NCBI RefSeq assembly: GCF_002794255.1
Contig: NZ_PGGW01000060.1
Span: 1-64,000 of the forward strand
DNA: 64,000 bases
Reading direction: 5' to 3'
Source: Streptomyces carminius
GTDB lineage: Bacteria; Actinomycetota; Actinomycetes; Streptomycetales; Streptomycetaceae
Below are positions 37,340 to 46,925 of this stretch, piece after piece. The notes below the pieces were generated by a model. The model saw nothing but the letters and a program-made list of their open reading frames with translations, did not search any database and was not told where the DNA came from. Position numbers and translations under genes: made by a program. Numbering within the stretch: position 1 is the stretch's first letter; each line of letters opens with the position of its first letter.

Positions 37340-39532
37340 TCAGCGGGCGGGCTGGCCGTGGGAGCGCCGGGCTCCGGCGGTCCCGGGCCCCGGCAGGGCC
37401 GGGGGCGCCCCTTCCACCGGCGGCGGTGCCCCGTTGCGGGCCAGCAGCCAGGAGGTGGCCTCGGCCGGGGGCATCGCGGCGGACACCAGCCAGCCCTGCA
37501 CCGCGTCGCAGCCCAGGTCGCGCAGCCGCTCCCAGGTCTCGTCGTCCTCCACGCCCTCGGCGACGACGCGCAGGCCGAGGGAGTGCGCGAGATCGACCGT
37601 GCAGCGCACGATCTCGGCGTCCTCGGTGTCCACGGCCAGTCTGGCGACGAAGGAGCGGTCGATCTTCAGCTCGCTCACCGGCAGCCGCCGCAGATGGACC
37701 AGCGAGGAGTAGCCGGTGCCGAAGTCGTCCAGCGACATCCGCACGCCGTGGCCGGTGAGCGCGGCGAGGGTACTGGCGGCCTGGTGCGGATCCTCCAGCA
37801 GGACGTGCTCGGTGATCTCCAACTGGAGCGCCCCGGCGGGAACGCCGTGCCGGGCCAGCCGGGCGGCGACCGATCCGGCGAAGCCGGGGCTGTGGACGTC
37901 CCGGGGCGAGACGTTGACGGCGACCGGCACCGTCAGGCCCCGGGCCCGCCAGCGGGCGACCTGGCCGAGGGCCGTCTCCAGCACGTAGTCGGTCAGGCGC
38001 GGCATCAGCCCGGAGCTCTCGGCGATGGCGATGAACTCGTCCGGGGAGACCTTGCCCCGTTCCGGATGCACCCAGCGGACCAGTGCCTCCAGGCCTGCGA
38101 CGGTGCCGTCGAAGTTCACCTTGGGCTGGTAGTGGAGCTCTATGTCGCCGGCGTCCAGGGCGCGGCGCAGATCACCCAGGAGGCCCAGCCGGTCGGGGGT
38201 GTTGCCGTCGCGGGTCGCCTCGTACACCTCGACGCCGCTGCGGTCGCGCTTGGCCTGGTACATCGCGACGTCGGCGCGGCGCAGCAGGCCCTCGGCCTCT
38301 CCGGCGTGGTCCGGGAAGACCGCGACCCCCGCGCTGGCCTCCAGTTCCAGGGTCAGCCCGTCCAGGTCCAGCGGCGAGCCGAGGGCGGCGACGAGGGCGC
38401 GGGCGATGCGCTGGGCGCTGGTGGGCGAGTCGGCGAGCGGCAGCAGGACGGCGAACTCGTCGCCGCCGAGCCGGGCCACCTCGGCGCCGCGGGGCAGGGC
38501 GGTCCGCAGCCGGTCCGCGATCTGGAGGAGCAGCCGGTCGCCCGCCAGATGCCCGAGCGTGTCGTTGACCGACCGGAAACGGTCGAGGTCGATCAGGACG
38601 AGGGCGGAGCGCGCGCCCAGCCGCTCGGCCTCGTCGAGGGCGGACCAGGTGCGCTCCAGCAGCCACTGACGGTTGGCGAGTCCGGTGAGCGGGTCGCGGA
38701 GCTGCTCCTCGGCGCGGGCCCGGGCGATCCACAGGGCGGAGTCGAGCGAGATCAGCGGCACGGCGAAGAGCGGCAGCAGCAGCGGGGTGTGGGACGCGAC
38801 CACGACGATCAGCGGGGAGATGCCGAGCAGGGCGACGGCGACCATGCCCTGCCGCTGCAGGGCGGTGCGGGCGACCGTCGGCAGGCCGCCCTGCCGCGGG
38901 GCCAGGCTGTACCAGAGCAGCACCCTGGTCACCACCAGGTAGGCGCAGGCGGCGAGCAGGACTCCCGGGAGCGCGCGCAGCCCCCACTCCGGCGGCCCCC
39001 AAGGGCTCTCCACCGATGGCTGGATCCCGAGGGCGGCCAGGCAGAGGGCGGCGGAGCCGATGCCGAGGATGTCCACCGCGCCGTGCCGCAGCGCCTGCCG
39101 CCAGCGGTGCCGCCGGGCCGCGCCGACCAGCACCACGACGGCGAGGCTGACCAGGGTGGCGGGCATCCACCCGTACAGCAGCAGGATGGCCAGGGTCAGG
39201 GCGGCGCCGGACCCGGTGCCGCCCCACCAGCGGTCCCGGCCGAGCGCCACCAGATGCCCGACGATCAGGCCGGTGAGGGTGGCGAAGGACCAGCCCGCCA
39301 CGCCGCCCGGGAAGAGCGCCTGCCCCTCGGAGACCACCCGGAGGACGCCGGCGGCCAGTGCCATCCCGGCGACCGCGACGATGCCGCGGTCGAGGCCGGG
39401 CACCTCCAGGCCGATGGCGCGCTGCAGCCAGGACAGGCCGTCGGATCCGTCACCCGGCAGGGCCTGCGGGTGGTGCCCGTGGCTCCCGTGGCCGAGCCAC
39501 TGCTGTCCCCGGTCCCGGGGTGTCTGCTGCAT
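37340..39532 (-). CDS. rmdB: Membrane GGDEF-EAL protein, probable c-di-GMP phosphodiesterase (RmdB-like)
   Basis: Encodes 730 residues from ATG 39532, chosen because GAGAGGGA precedes it. About six or seven membrane segments occupy residues 35-275. The GGDEF domain (about 290-445) has intact VARLGGDEFAVLLPL at about 356-360. The EAL domain (about 465-710) has ELHYQPK, EALVRW at about 482, NVSPRD, EITEH, SLDDFGTGYSSL, KIDRSF and VAEGVE, so every catalytic residue I check is present. Its place beside ligA matches SCO5495 (RmdB), reported as a phosphodiesterase affecting development. GGDEF may still bind or process GTP. Symbol given by recalled synteny. Confidence 0.88.
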   Translation of the reverse strand: MQQTPRDRGQQWLGHGSHGHHPQALPGDGSDGLSWLQRAIGLEVPGLDRGIVAVAGMALAAGVLRVVSEGQALFPGGVAGWSFATLTGLIVGHLVALGRDRWWGGTGSGAALTLAILLLYGWMPATLVSLAVVVLVGAARRHRWRQALRHGAVDILGIGSAALCLAALGIQPSVESPWGPPEWGLRALPGVLLAACAYLVVTRVLLWYSLAPRQGGLPTVARTALQRQGMVAVALLGISPLIVVVASHTPLLLPLFAVPLISLDSALWIARARAEEQLRDPLTGLANRQWLLERTWSALDEAERLGARSALVLIDLDRFRSVNDTLGHLAGDRLLLQIADRLRTALPRGAEVARLGGDEFAVLLPLADSPTSAQRIARALVAALGSPLDLDGLTLELEASAGVAVFPDHAGEAEGLLRRADVAMYQAKRDRSGVEVYEATRDGNTPDRLGLLGDLRRALDAGDIELHYQPKVNFDGTVAGLEALVRWVHPERGKVSPDEFIAIAESSGLMPRLTDYVLETALGQVARWRARGLTVPVAVNVSPRDVHSPGFAGSVAARLARHGVPAGALQLEITEHVLLEDPHQAASTLAALTGHGVRMSLDDFGTGYSSLVHLRRLPVSELKIDRSFVARLAVDTEDAEIVRCTVDLAHSLGLRVVAEGVEDDETWERLRDLGCDAVQGWLVSAAMPPAEATSWLLARNGAPPPVEGAPPALPGPGTAGARRSHGQPAR

Positions 39533-39691
39533 GCGCGTCCCTCTCACAGCCGTCGGTGCCCACGTCACGGCAGGCGCACCCCACCAACAGTAGGGGGCGG
39601 ACGGCCGCCGGGGGCAGTGATCGATCGGGGTTGCCCGAATGCCGACCGGTCGATCGCGTCCGATTGATAAGCGCCCCGGGGACCCGTCTCA

Positions 39692-41926
39692 TCACTCATC
39701 AACGGCACTCTCCCGCAATGAATTTGACGGCGGTGATCCACCGTCCTCCTCTCCGGTGGGTCCGTCGGGGACGACGGCGGCCTCCCGGGCGGCGTCCGGG
39801 CCCTGTCCGAGCAGGACGGCGAGGCCGTCGTCGTCCAGAATCGGCACCTTCAGCTGCACGGCCTTGTCATATTTCGACCCAGGACTATCACCCGCCACAA
39901 CAAAACCGGTCTTCTTGGAAACAGAACCGGTCACTTTTGCGCCGCGGCTCTGCAGGGCCTCTTTCGCCGCGTCCCGCGTGTACGACCGGAGGGTGCCGGT
40001 GACGACGACGGTGACGCCCTCCAGCGGACGCGGCCCCTGTGACCCGCCGCCCTCCTCCTCCATCCGGACACCGGCGGCCCGCCACTTCTCGACGATCTCC
40101 CGGTGCCAGTCCTCGGCGAACCAGTCCTTGAGCGAGGCGGCGATGGTCGGGCCGACCCCCTCGGTGGCCGCCAGCTCCTCCTCGGACGCCCCGGCGATCC
40201 GGTCCAGTGAACGGAACTCCCGGGCCAGCGCCTCGGCCGCCACCGGGCCGACATGACGGATCGACAGTCCGGCGATGATCCTGGCCAGGGGACGCTCCTT
40301 GGCCGCCCGGATGTTCTCCAGCATGGCCAGGGTGTTCTTCCGCGGCTCGCCCTTGAGGTTGGCGAAGAGGGTGACGACCTTCTCCTCGCCCGTCTTCGGA
40401 TCCCGCTTGGGCAGGCCGCTGTCCGGATCCAGGACATGGGTCTTGATGGGCAGCAACCGCTCCAGGGTGAGGTCGAACAGGTCGCCCTCGTCCCGCAGCG
40501 GCGGGGTGGCCGGCTCCAGCGGCCGGGTCAGTGCCGTGGCCACCACGTACCCGAAGTGCTCGATGTCCAGGCACTTGCGGCCCGCCAGGTAGAACAGCCG
40601 CTCGCGCAGCTGCCCCGGGCAGGAGCGGGCATTGGGGCAGCGCAGATCGACGTCGCCCTCCTTGGCGGGCCTCAGCCCGGTGCCGCACTCGGGGCACTCG
40701 GCGGGCATCACGAACTCCCGCTCGGTACCGTCCCGCAGATCCACCACCGGGCCCAGGATCTCGGGGATGACGTCGCCCGCCTTGCGCAGCGCCACGGTGT
40801 CCCCGATGAGCACGCCCTTGGCCCGCACCACGTCCTGGTTGTGGAGGGTGGCGAACTCCACCTCCGAGCCCGCCACCGTCACCGGCTCCACCACCGCGAA
40901 CGGCGTGGCCCGCCCGGTGCGGCCGATGCTCACCTTGATGTCCAGAAGCCTGGTGTTGACCTCCTCCGGCGGGTACTTCCAGGCGATCGCCCAGCGCGGC
41001 GCCCGCGAGGTGGAGCCCAGCCGCCCCTGCAGGGGGATCTCGTCCAGCTTGACGACGACCCCGTCGATCTCGTGCTCCACCGAGTGCCGGCGCTCCCCGA
41101 AGTGCGCGATGAACTCCCGCACGCCCTCGACCGAGTCGACCACCCTGTTGTGCCGGGCCGTCGGCAGCCCCCACTCGCGCAGCAGCCCGTACGCCTGCGA
41201 CAGCCGGTCGATCTCGAAGCCCTCCCGGGCGCCGATGCCGTGCACCACCATGTGCAGCGGGCGCTCCGCGGTGACCTTCGGGTCCTTCTGCCGCAGCGAA
41301 CCGGCCGCAGCGTTGCGCGGGTTGGCGAAGGCCGGCTTGCCCGCCGCCACCAGCCGCGCGTTCAGCTCCTCGAAGCGCTCCATGGGGATGAAGACCTCGC
41401 CGCGGATCTCCACCAGCTCCGGAACCCGCTCGCCGGCCAGCCGCTCGGGGATCTGCGCGATGGTGCGGACGTTGGGTGTGATGTCCTCGCCGATACGGCC
41501 GTCGCCCCTGGTCGCCGCCCTGGTCAGCCTGCCGTGCTCATAGGTCAGGTTGACCGCGAGCCCGTCCACCTTCAGCTCGCACAGGAAGTGGTACGGCACC
41601 CCGCTCAGCTCGCGCGCGACGCGGTCGGCCCAGGCGTCCAGCTCGGCGTCGTCGAAGGCGTTGTCCAGCGACAGCATCCGCTCGCGGTGCCGTACGGCGG
41701 TGAACTCCGTCTCGTAGGCCCCCGCGACCTTCTGCGTCGGCGAGTCGGGCGTGGCCAGCTCCGGGTACTCGGCCTCCAGCGCCTGCAACTCCCGCAGCAG
41801 GGCGTCGAACTCGGCGTCGCTGACGACGGGTGTGGTCACGTAGTACCGGAAGCGGTGCTCCTCGATCTCCTGGGCCAGCTTCGCGTGCCTCTCTCGCGCC
41901 GCGCCGTCCGGGCTCTTCGACTCCAC
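39692..41926 (-). CDS. ligA: NAD-dependent DNA ligase
   Basis: Encodes 744 residues. It seals nicks in replication and repair using NAD. Order: Ia domain (RFRYYVTTPVVSDAEFD), adenylation domain with the AMP-accepting Lys in LCELKVDGLAVNLTYEHG, OB-fold, zinc finger (CPECGTGL with CPNARSCPGQ), helix-hairpin-helix repeats (AATEGVGPTIAASL) and a C-terminal BRCT domain (GVTVVVTGTLRSYTRDAAKE). An acidic and Pro-rich tail follows. The downstream end lies 159 bases from rmdB. Confidence 0.97.
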   Translation of the reverse strand: MESKSPDGAARERHAKLAQEIEEHRFRYYVTTPVVSDAEFDALLRELQALEAEYPELATPDSPTQKVAGAYETEFTAVRHRERMLSLDNAFDDAELDAWADRVARELSGVPYHFLCELKVDGLAVNLTYEHGRLTRAATRGDGRIGEDITPNVRTIAQIPERLAGERVPELVEIRGEVFIPMERFEELNARLVAAGKPAFANPRNAAAGSLRQKDPKVTAERPLHMVVHGIGAREGFEIDRLSQAYGLLREWGLPTARHNRVVDSVEGVREFIAHFGERRHSVEHEIDGVVVKLDEIPLQGRLGSTSRAPRWAIAWKYPPEEVNTRLLDIKVSIGRTGRATPFAVVEPVTVAGSEVEFATLHNQDVVRAKGVLIGDTVALRKAGDVIPEILGPVVDLRDGTEREFVMPAECPECGTGLRPAKEGDVDLRCPNARSCPGQLRERLFYLAGRKCLDIEHFGYVVATALTRPLEPATPPLRDEGDLFDLTLERLLPIKTHVLDPDSGLPKRDPKTGEEKVVTLFANLKGEPRKNTLAMLENIRAAKERPLARIIAGLSIRHVGPVAAEALAREFRSLDRIAGASEEELAATEGVGPTIAASLKDWFAEDWHREIVEKWRAAGVRMEEEGGGSQGPRPLEGVTVVVTGTLRSYTRDAAKEALQSRGAKVTGSVSKKTGFVVAGDSPGSKYDKAVQLKVPILDDDGLAVLLGQGPDAAREAAVVPDGPTGEEDGGSPPSNSLRESAVDE

Positions 41927-41941
41927 GAAACCAGCCTCCCG

Positions 41942-42994
41942 TTACTCAGGGTCGTCCTCGAGTGAGCGTGCCGCCCGGACGCAGTGCGCGAGCGCGGCCC
42001 GGGCGTACGCCGGCGAGGCGCCCGCCAGACCGCAGGCGGAGGTGACCGCCACCGACTCCGCCAGCAGCCCGGGAGACAGCCCCAGCCTGCGCCACAGCGT
42101 CCTGACCCCCATGACGCTACCCGCCGGGTCTGACAGCCCGCCCGCCGGTGGATCAGTGCCCGGGACGACTCCGGCGAACAGCGCCGTACCGCCCTCGACC
42201 GCTTCCCCGATCGCCTCGTCGTCACGCTCCGTCAACAGCGAGAGATCGAAGGAGATCCCGGCGGCGCCCGCGCGCCGCAGCAGCGCGAACGGCACCCCGG
42301 GCGCGCAGGAGTGCACGATCACCGGGCTGTCCCCGGCCGCCGCCCCGGCCGCCTCCCCTGCCGTGGACCGGGCCGCCGCCACCACCTGCCGCAGGGCCTG
42401 CTCGACGACGGCCCGGTCCACGGCCCGGTGGGTGCGGTAGCCGCTGGCGGTGGGCACCCGCCCGGTCAGCACCGCGGTCAGCGAGGGCTCGTCGAGCTGG
42501 AGGACGACCGTGGCGCCCGGCACCCGCCGCCGCACCTCGGCGAGATGCCCGCGCACCCCCTCGGCCAGCGACTCGGCCAGATACCGGCACGCCCCGGCGT
42601 CGCCGAGCATCGCCTCCCCGCTACGCCGCTCCAGCGAGGCTGCCAGCGTCCACGGTCCGACGGCGGAGACCTTCAGCGCCCCGGTGTACCCCTGGGTGAA
42701 CTCCTCCAGCGTGTCCAGGTCCTCGCGCAGCCAGGCGCGGGCCCGCCGGGTGTCGCGGCCGGGCGCGTCGCCGACCCGCCAGCCGCTGGGCTCCAGCCGT
42801 ACGTACAGCTCCGCCAGCAGAGCGCCCGCCGTCCGCCCGACCATGTCCGCACCCGGCCCGCGCGCGGGCAGCTCCGGCAGGAACGGCAGCTTCTCCAGCG
42901 TCTCGGTGACGGCCTTCACCGTCTCCCGGACGTCCGTGCCCGGCATCGACCCGACGCCCGTGGCGGCGCCCGGCCCCCACACGTGCCCGCTCAC
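41942..42994 (-). CDS. MetE-like (cobalamin-independent methionine synthase C-terminal-type) protein
   Basis: Encodes 350 residues from GTG 42994, whose GTGA overlaps the stop of the upstream SDR gene. The fold is the MetE C-terminal TIM barrel alone: VGSMPGTDVRETV, VGPWTLAASLE, LQLDEPSLTAVL, the zinc site His-x-Cys in VIVHSCAPGVPF, and a later Cys in VTSACGLAGAS. Full MetE is about 750 residues, so this is a single-barrel relative, possibly acting on another methyl donor or thiol. It ends 15 bases before ligA and is likely cotranscribed with it. Confidence 0.82.
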   Translation of the reverse strand: MSGHVWGPGAATGVGSMPGTDVRETVKAVTETLEKLPFLPELPARGPGADMVGRTAGALLAELYVRLEPSGWRVGDAPGRDTRRARAWLREDLDTLEEFTQGYTGALKVSAVGPWTLAASLERRSGEAMLGDAGACRYLAESLAEGVRGHLAEVRRRVPGATVVLQLDEPSLTAVLTGRVPTASGYRTHRAVDRAVVEQALRQVVAAARSTAGEAAGAAAGDSPVIVHSCAPGVPFALLRRAGAAGISFDLSLLTERDDEAIGEAVEGGTALFAGVVPGTDPPAGGLSDPAGSVMGVRTLWRRLGLSPGLLAESVAVTSACGLAGASPAYARAALAHCVRAARSLEDDPE

Positions 42995-43680
42995 GCCGAC
43001 GGCCTCACCCTCAGGTCGGTGAGCTCCGCGTCCGCGGGCAGGTCGAGGGCCGTGAGCAGCGCGGTGGCCACCGACTCCGGATCGATCCAGCGGCCCGGGT
43101 CGTACTCCCTGCCCTCCTGCCGGTGCACCTTCTCCTGCATCGGGGTGGCGGTGCGCCCCGGGTAGACGGAGGTGACCCGCAGCCCGCTGTCCTTCTCCTC
43201 CTGGCGCAGCGAGTCCGCCAGCGCCTTGAGGCCGTGCTTGCTGGCGGCGTACGCGCTCCAGTCGGCGTTCGCGCTCAGGCCCGCGCCGGAGTTGACGAAG
43301 ACCACCTGGCCGCGCGCCGCGCGGAGCTGGGGCAGCAGCAGCCGGGTCAGTTCGGCCGGGCCGACGAGGTTGACCGCCAGGGTGGCCTGCCAGACCTTGG
43401 GGGTCAGCTCCCCCACCGCGCCCAGGTCCACCACCCCGGCGGCGTGCACCAGGGAGTCCGCCCGTTCGGGCAGCTCCTGGTGGGACAGCGCCCACGACAG
43501 GCGCTCGGGCTCGGCCAGGTCGCCGACGAGGGTGCGGGCGCCGGGGAAGCGCTCGGCCAGCTCCCGGGCTCGTCCGGCGTTCCGTGCCAGCAGCCACAGC
43601 TCCTCGCCGCGGCCGGCCAGCCGCGCGGCGGTCGCGGCCCCGATGCCGGAGCCCGCCCCGGTGATCACATGCGTTCCCAT
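42991..43680 (-). CDS. Short-chain dehydrogenase/reductase
   Basis: Encodes 229 residues from ATG 43680. Classical SDR features are present: the cofactor motif ITGAGSGIGAATAARLAGRG, NSGAG with the catalytic Ser, and the Tyr-x-x-x-Lys pair in SAYAASKHGLKALADSL. The substrate is unknown. The four-base overlap with the MetE-like gene implies coupled translation. The ribosome binding site is weak. Confidence 0.9.
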   Translation of the reverse strand: MGTHVITGAGSGIGAATAARLAGRGEELWLLARNAGRARELAERFPGARTLVGDLAEPERLSWALSHQELPERADSLVHAAGVVDLGAVGELTPKVWQATLAVNLVGPAELTRLLLPQLRAARGQVVFVNSGAGLSANADWSAYAASKHGLKALADSLRQEEKDSGLRVTSVYPGRTATPMQEKVHRQEGREYDPGRWIDPESVATALLTALDLPADAELTDLRVRPSA

Positions 43681-43748
43681 GGGCACTATCGTCCCATCCG
43701 CCCCGCGTCGCGGCGGACTGGTGTCGTCCGCCTCGCCCGCATGATCCA

Positions 43749-45803
43749 ATGCGGCACATGGCCCCCTCCACGCCGCAGTTCCCGCCGCCCCCCTCCGGCC
43801 CCGTACCGGCCGTGCCGCAGCAGGGCGGGCGCCGGTCCGGGCCGGGGAGTCCCGGCGGTCCGGACGGCGACGGCGGCCCGGACGGCCGGTCCGGCCACAT
43901 GATCGTCTGCGGTGACAACTCCCTGGCCCAGCGGCTGGCCCGGGAGCTCGCCACCGTCTACGGCCAGCGGGTGACCGTCGTCCTGCCCTCGCTGCGCGGC
44001 GGCGACCAGGGCCCGCAGATCGCCGCCCTGACCGCCGAACCGCGGCTGGAGGTGACAGCGGTTCAGGCACGGGTGCCGGACGAGGCCGCGCTGCGCGAGG
44101 CGGGCATCGAACGGGCCGCCGCGCTGGCCCTGACCTCCGGCGACGACCAGCTCAACATCCACGCCGCACTGCGCGCCCGCCGGATCAACCCCGGGATCCG
44201 GCTGGTCATCCGGATGTTCAACCGCACCCTCGGCCGCTATCTGGAGGACCTGCTCGACCGCACGATCGCCGCCCGCGTCCCCGGCCTGGACCAGAGCGCC
44301 GTGGACGCCTCCACCACCGTGCTCTCCGACGCCGACACCGCCGCGCCCTCCCTGGTGGCGGCGGCGGTGGTCGGCAGCGACAAGATAATCCAGGCGGACG
44401 GGCTGCTGCTGCGGGCCAAGGACCGCACCATCGGCACCGCCGACCGCCGCAACCCGCTGTGCACCCTCGCGCTCCAGCCCGACACCCCGGACTCCGACGA
44501 GGGCGACGTCTACACCGCCCCCGGCGACCGCGACGGCCCCGTGCTGCTGCCCGATCCGCGCGATCTGGAGGGACTGCCGGACGACCGCGGCACCGTGGTG
44601 CTGGAGGCCATCACCCGCCGCTCCGACCAGCCGGGCGCCCCCGCCCGGGTGCCCCGGCTGCCGGTGGGCACCTTCTTCTCCGGACGGCTGCGGGCCGCCC
44701 TGCTCTCCCTCACCGCCGTGGTGGTGCTGCTGGCCGCCGCCAACTGGTACGTCACCCGCGAGACCCCGCTGCACGCCGCCTACGTCACCCTGCTCGACGT
44801 CATGTCGATCAACGACCCGGCGCTGGAGGGCACCACCTGGGAGCAGTTGCTGCAACTGCTGGGCGCCCTGGCCGGGACGGCGCTGCTGCCGCTGCTGTTC
44901 GCCGTGGTGCTGGAGAGCTACGGCACCTTCCGCCAGGCGGCCGCCCTGCCGCCCCCGCCGCGCGGCATCGAGCGGCACGTGGTGCTGCTGGGCCTGGGCA
45001 AGGTCGGCACCCGCGTCCTGGACCGGCTGCTGGAGCTGGGGGTCCCGGTGGTCTGCATCGAGCGCGACCCCGAGGGCCGGGGCGTCGCCATGGCCCGCGC
45101 CCGCCGGGTGCCGACCCTGATCGCGGACGTCACCGAGGACGGTGTGCTCGAGGAGGCGGGCATCGCGCGCAGCCGCGCCCTGCTGGCCCTCACCAGCGAC
45201 AGCGGCACCAACCTGGAGGCCGTGCTCTACGCCCGGCAGGTCAACCCCGGTCTGCGGGTGGTGATGCGGCTGTTCGACGACGAGTTCGCCGCCTCGGTCT
45301 ACCGCACGCTGCGCGACACCTACCCCGGCGCCCAGACCCGCAGCCGCAGCGTCTCCGCACTGGCGGCCCCCGCCTTCGCCGGCGCCATGATGGGCCGCCA
45401 GGTGCTGGGCGCCATCCCGGTCGGGCGGCGGGTCCTGGTCTTCGCCGCGGTGCCGGTGGCGGGCAACCGGCTGCTGGAGGGCCGCACCGTTGGCGAGGCG
45501 TTCCGGCCCGGCGCCTGGCGGATCCTGGCCCTGGACACCGCGCCGCCCGACCGCCGCCGCGCCGACCTGGGCGCCTTCCCCGGCGACCGTGCCGGGCACG
45601 CCGGGCACGCCGGGCACGCCGGGCACGCCGGGCAGCTGACGTACACCCTCACCGGCGACCTGTCCTGGCGGCTGCACGACGGCTATCTGATGACGGCCGG
45701 CGACCGGGTGGTGGTCGCCGCCACCCGGGAGGGCCTGGGCATCCTGCTGGCGGGCACCGAGGAGCGCGGCGCGGACGCGGGAGCGGGCACCCCGGCGGGC
45801 TGA
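43749..45803 (+). CDS. TrkA/RCK-type NAD-binding membrane protein with two regulatory domains
   Basis: Encodes 684 residues from ATG 43749; a second Met three residues on is equally possible. The order is a Pro/Gly-rich tail, a first TrkA-N domain (HMIVCGDNSLAQRLARELA), two membrane segments at about 315-335 and 370-395, and a second TrkA-N domain (HVVLLGLGKVGTRVLDRLL) followed by a C-terminal TrkA-C-like region. Family members are ion-channel or transport regulators that bind NAD(H). The loop between the membrane helices (YVTLLDVMSINDPALEGTTW) has no TxGYG-type potassium filter, so a simple K+ channel role is doubtful. A run of four GHA repeats sits near the C-terminus. Confidence 0.82.
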   Translation: MRHMAPSTPQFPPPPSGPVPAVPQQGGRRSGPGSPGGPDGDGGPDGRSGHMIVCGDNSLAQRLARELATVYGQRVTVVLPSLRGGDQGPQIAALTAEPRLEVTAVQARVPDEAALREAGIERAAALALTSGDDQLNIHAALRARRINPGIRLVIRMFNRTLGRYLEDLLDRTIAARVPGLDQSAVDASTTVLSDADTAAPSLVAAAVVGSDKIIQADGLLLRAKDRTIGTADRRNPLCTLALQPDTPDSDEGDVYTAPGDRDGPVLLPDPRDLEGLPDDRGTVVLEAITRRSDQPGAPARVPRLPVGTFFSGRLRAALLSLTAVVVLLAAANWYVTRETPLHAAYVTLLDVMSINDPALEGTTWEQLLQLLGALAGTALLPLLFAVVLESYGTFRQAAALPPPPRGIERHVVLLGLGKVGTRVLDRLLELGVPVVCIERDPEGRGVAMARARRVPTLIADVTEDGVLEEAGIARSRALLALTSDSGTNLEAVLYARQVNPGLRVVMRLFDDEFAASVYRTLRDTYPGAQTRSRSVSALAAPAFAGAMMGRQVLGAIPVGRRVLVFAAVPVAGNRLLEGRTVGEAFRPGAWRILALDTAPPDRRRADLGAFPGDRAGHAGHAGHAGHAGQLTYTLTGDLSWRLHDGYLMTAGDRVVVAATREGLGILLAGTEERGADAGAGTPAG
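45590..45632 (+). repeat. Tandem 9-bp repeat in the TrkA-type gene
   Basis: The unit GCCGGGCAC is repeated four times from about 45593, giving AGHAGHAGHAGHAG in the protein. Being a multiple of three, copy changes only lengthen or shorten a surface loop. Confidence 0.9.
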
Positions 45804-45822
45804 GGCACGTACCGCACGAGAC

Positions 45823-46677
45823 CTACGCGGAACCGGCGTCCACCGCTGCGTCCTTCGTCCGGTCCACCGCTCCGTCCGGTGCCGGTTCCGGCACCGGGTG
45901 GGTGACACGGATCTTGGACTGGCGGTGCGGGAGCTTCTCCCAGTCGTCCATGAAGCGCGCCCGGAGCCCGTGCTTCTCCGCCAGCGCGACCAGCGTCTCG
46001 GTGCGGTAGTAGAAGTCCTCGCGCAGCACGTGGTGTTCGCGGCCCTCGGTGCGGTCGAAGGTGAAGTCGAAGAACCCGTCCGGCGCCATCACCCGCCCCA
46101 CGTTGGCCAGGCACTGGTCGATGACGTGCAGCGGCGAGTGCGAGAAGACACTGTGCGCGTGGACCACGGTGAAGTACCGCTCGGGCAGGAAGTCGAAGGT
46201 CAGGTCGTCGGCGATCGTCAGGTGGGGCAGCTTGTCCTGGAGGCGGTACCGCACGACGTTCTGCTTGGCCTGGATGAGGATGTCGGGCGAGATGTCGATG
46301 CCGTAGTAGTGGCCCGGCTCCAGGTGGTCGATGAACAGCCGTCCCGCCCGCAGGTTGCCGCAGCCGATCTCCAGCATCCGGTCCTCCGGCTTCAGCCCGT
46401 GCTTGCGGAGGTAGTCGAACTGCATGCGCCCGAGCGTCACCCAGCGCTCGATCGACGGCCTGCCACCGACGGCCGCCTCCGGACTGCGGGCGGCGTCGGA
46501 GGCCATCACGGCCCGGTAGTACGCGATGTGGTCGCGGTGCCTGGCCCACAGCCAGGCGTCCCGGGCAGCCCGGCGCAGATAGGTGGGGATCCTCTTCGGG
46601 TGGTCGAGCGCGTACCGCACCTTGTGGGCGAGTGCCGCCCGGTTGCGGCGGAGCCGGGAGGAGGACCTGGATGCCAT
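45823..46677 (-). CDS. Class I SAM-dependent methyltransferase
   Basis: Encodes 284 residues from ATG 46677, chosen because GGAGG precedes it. The first 90 residues are basic. The Rossmann core has motif I MLEIGCGNLRAGRLFIDHLE, YYGIDISPDILIQAKQNVV, and TVVHAHSVFSHSPLHVIDQC. Related proteins methylate small molecules or glycans; the substrate cannot be told. The C-terminal 30 residues are charged. It converges on the TrkA-type gene. Confidence 0.87.
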   Translation of the reverse strand: MASRSSSRLRRNRAALAHKVRYALDHPKRIPTYLRRAARDAWLWARHRDHIAYYRAVMASDAARSPEAAVGGRPSIERWVTLGRMQFDYLRKHGLKPEDRMLEIGCGNLRAGRLFIDHLEPGHYYGIDISPDILIQAKQNVVRYRLQDKLPHLTIADDLTFDFLPERYFTVVHAHSVFSHSPLHVIDQCLANVGRVMAPDGFFDFTFDRTEGREHHVLREDFYYRTETLVALAEKHGLRARFMDDWEKLPHRQSKIRVTHPVPEPAPDGAVDRTKDAAVDAGSA

Positions 46678-46925
46678 GTATTGCCTCCGTATCATTCGGG
46701 TGACGGACAGGTGGCGCCAGTATTCCGCGCACCACCCGCGGCGCTCCCCCGCAACGCGCCGAGCGGAGCGCTTCCCTGCGCCGTGTCCTGTCCGGTTCCC
46801 GCTCTTGGCACCCCGGCCCGGTCCGCCGACGATCGGACGCGGCGGTCCGGCCGGGCCGCCGTCGAGGATTCACGGTGGCGCGGCACGGCGGCGCGCCGCC
46901 GTGATCCGCAGGGGGGAGGAGCCGG

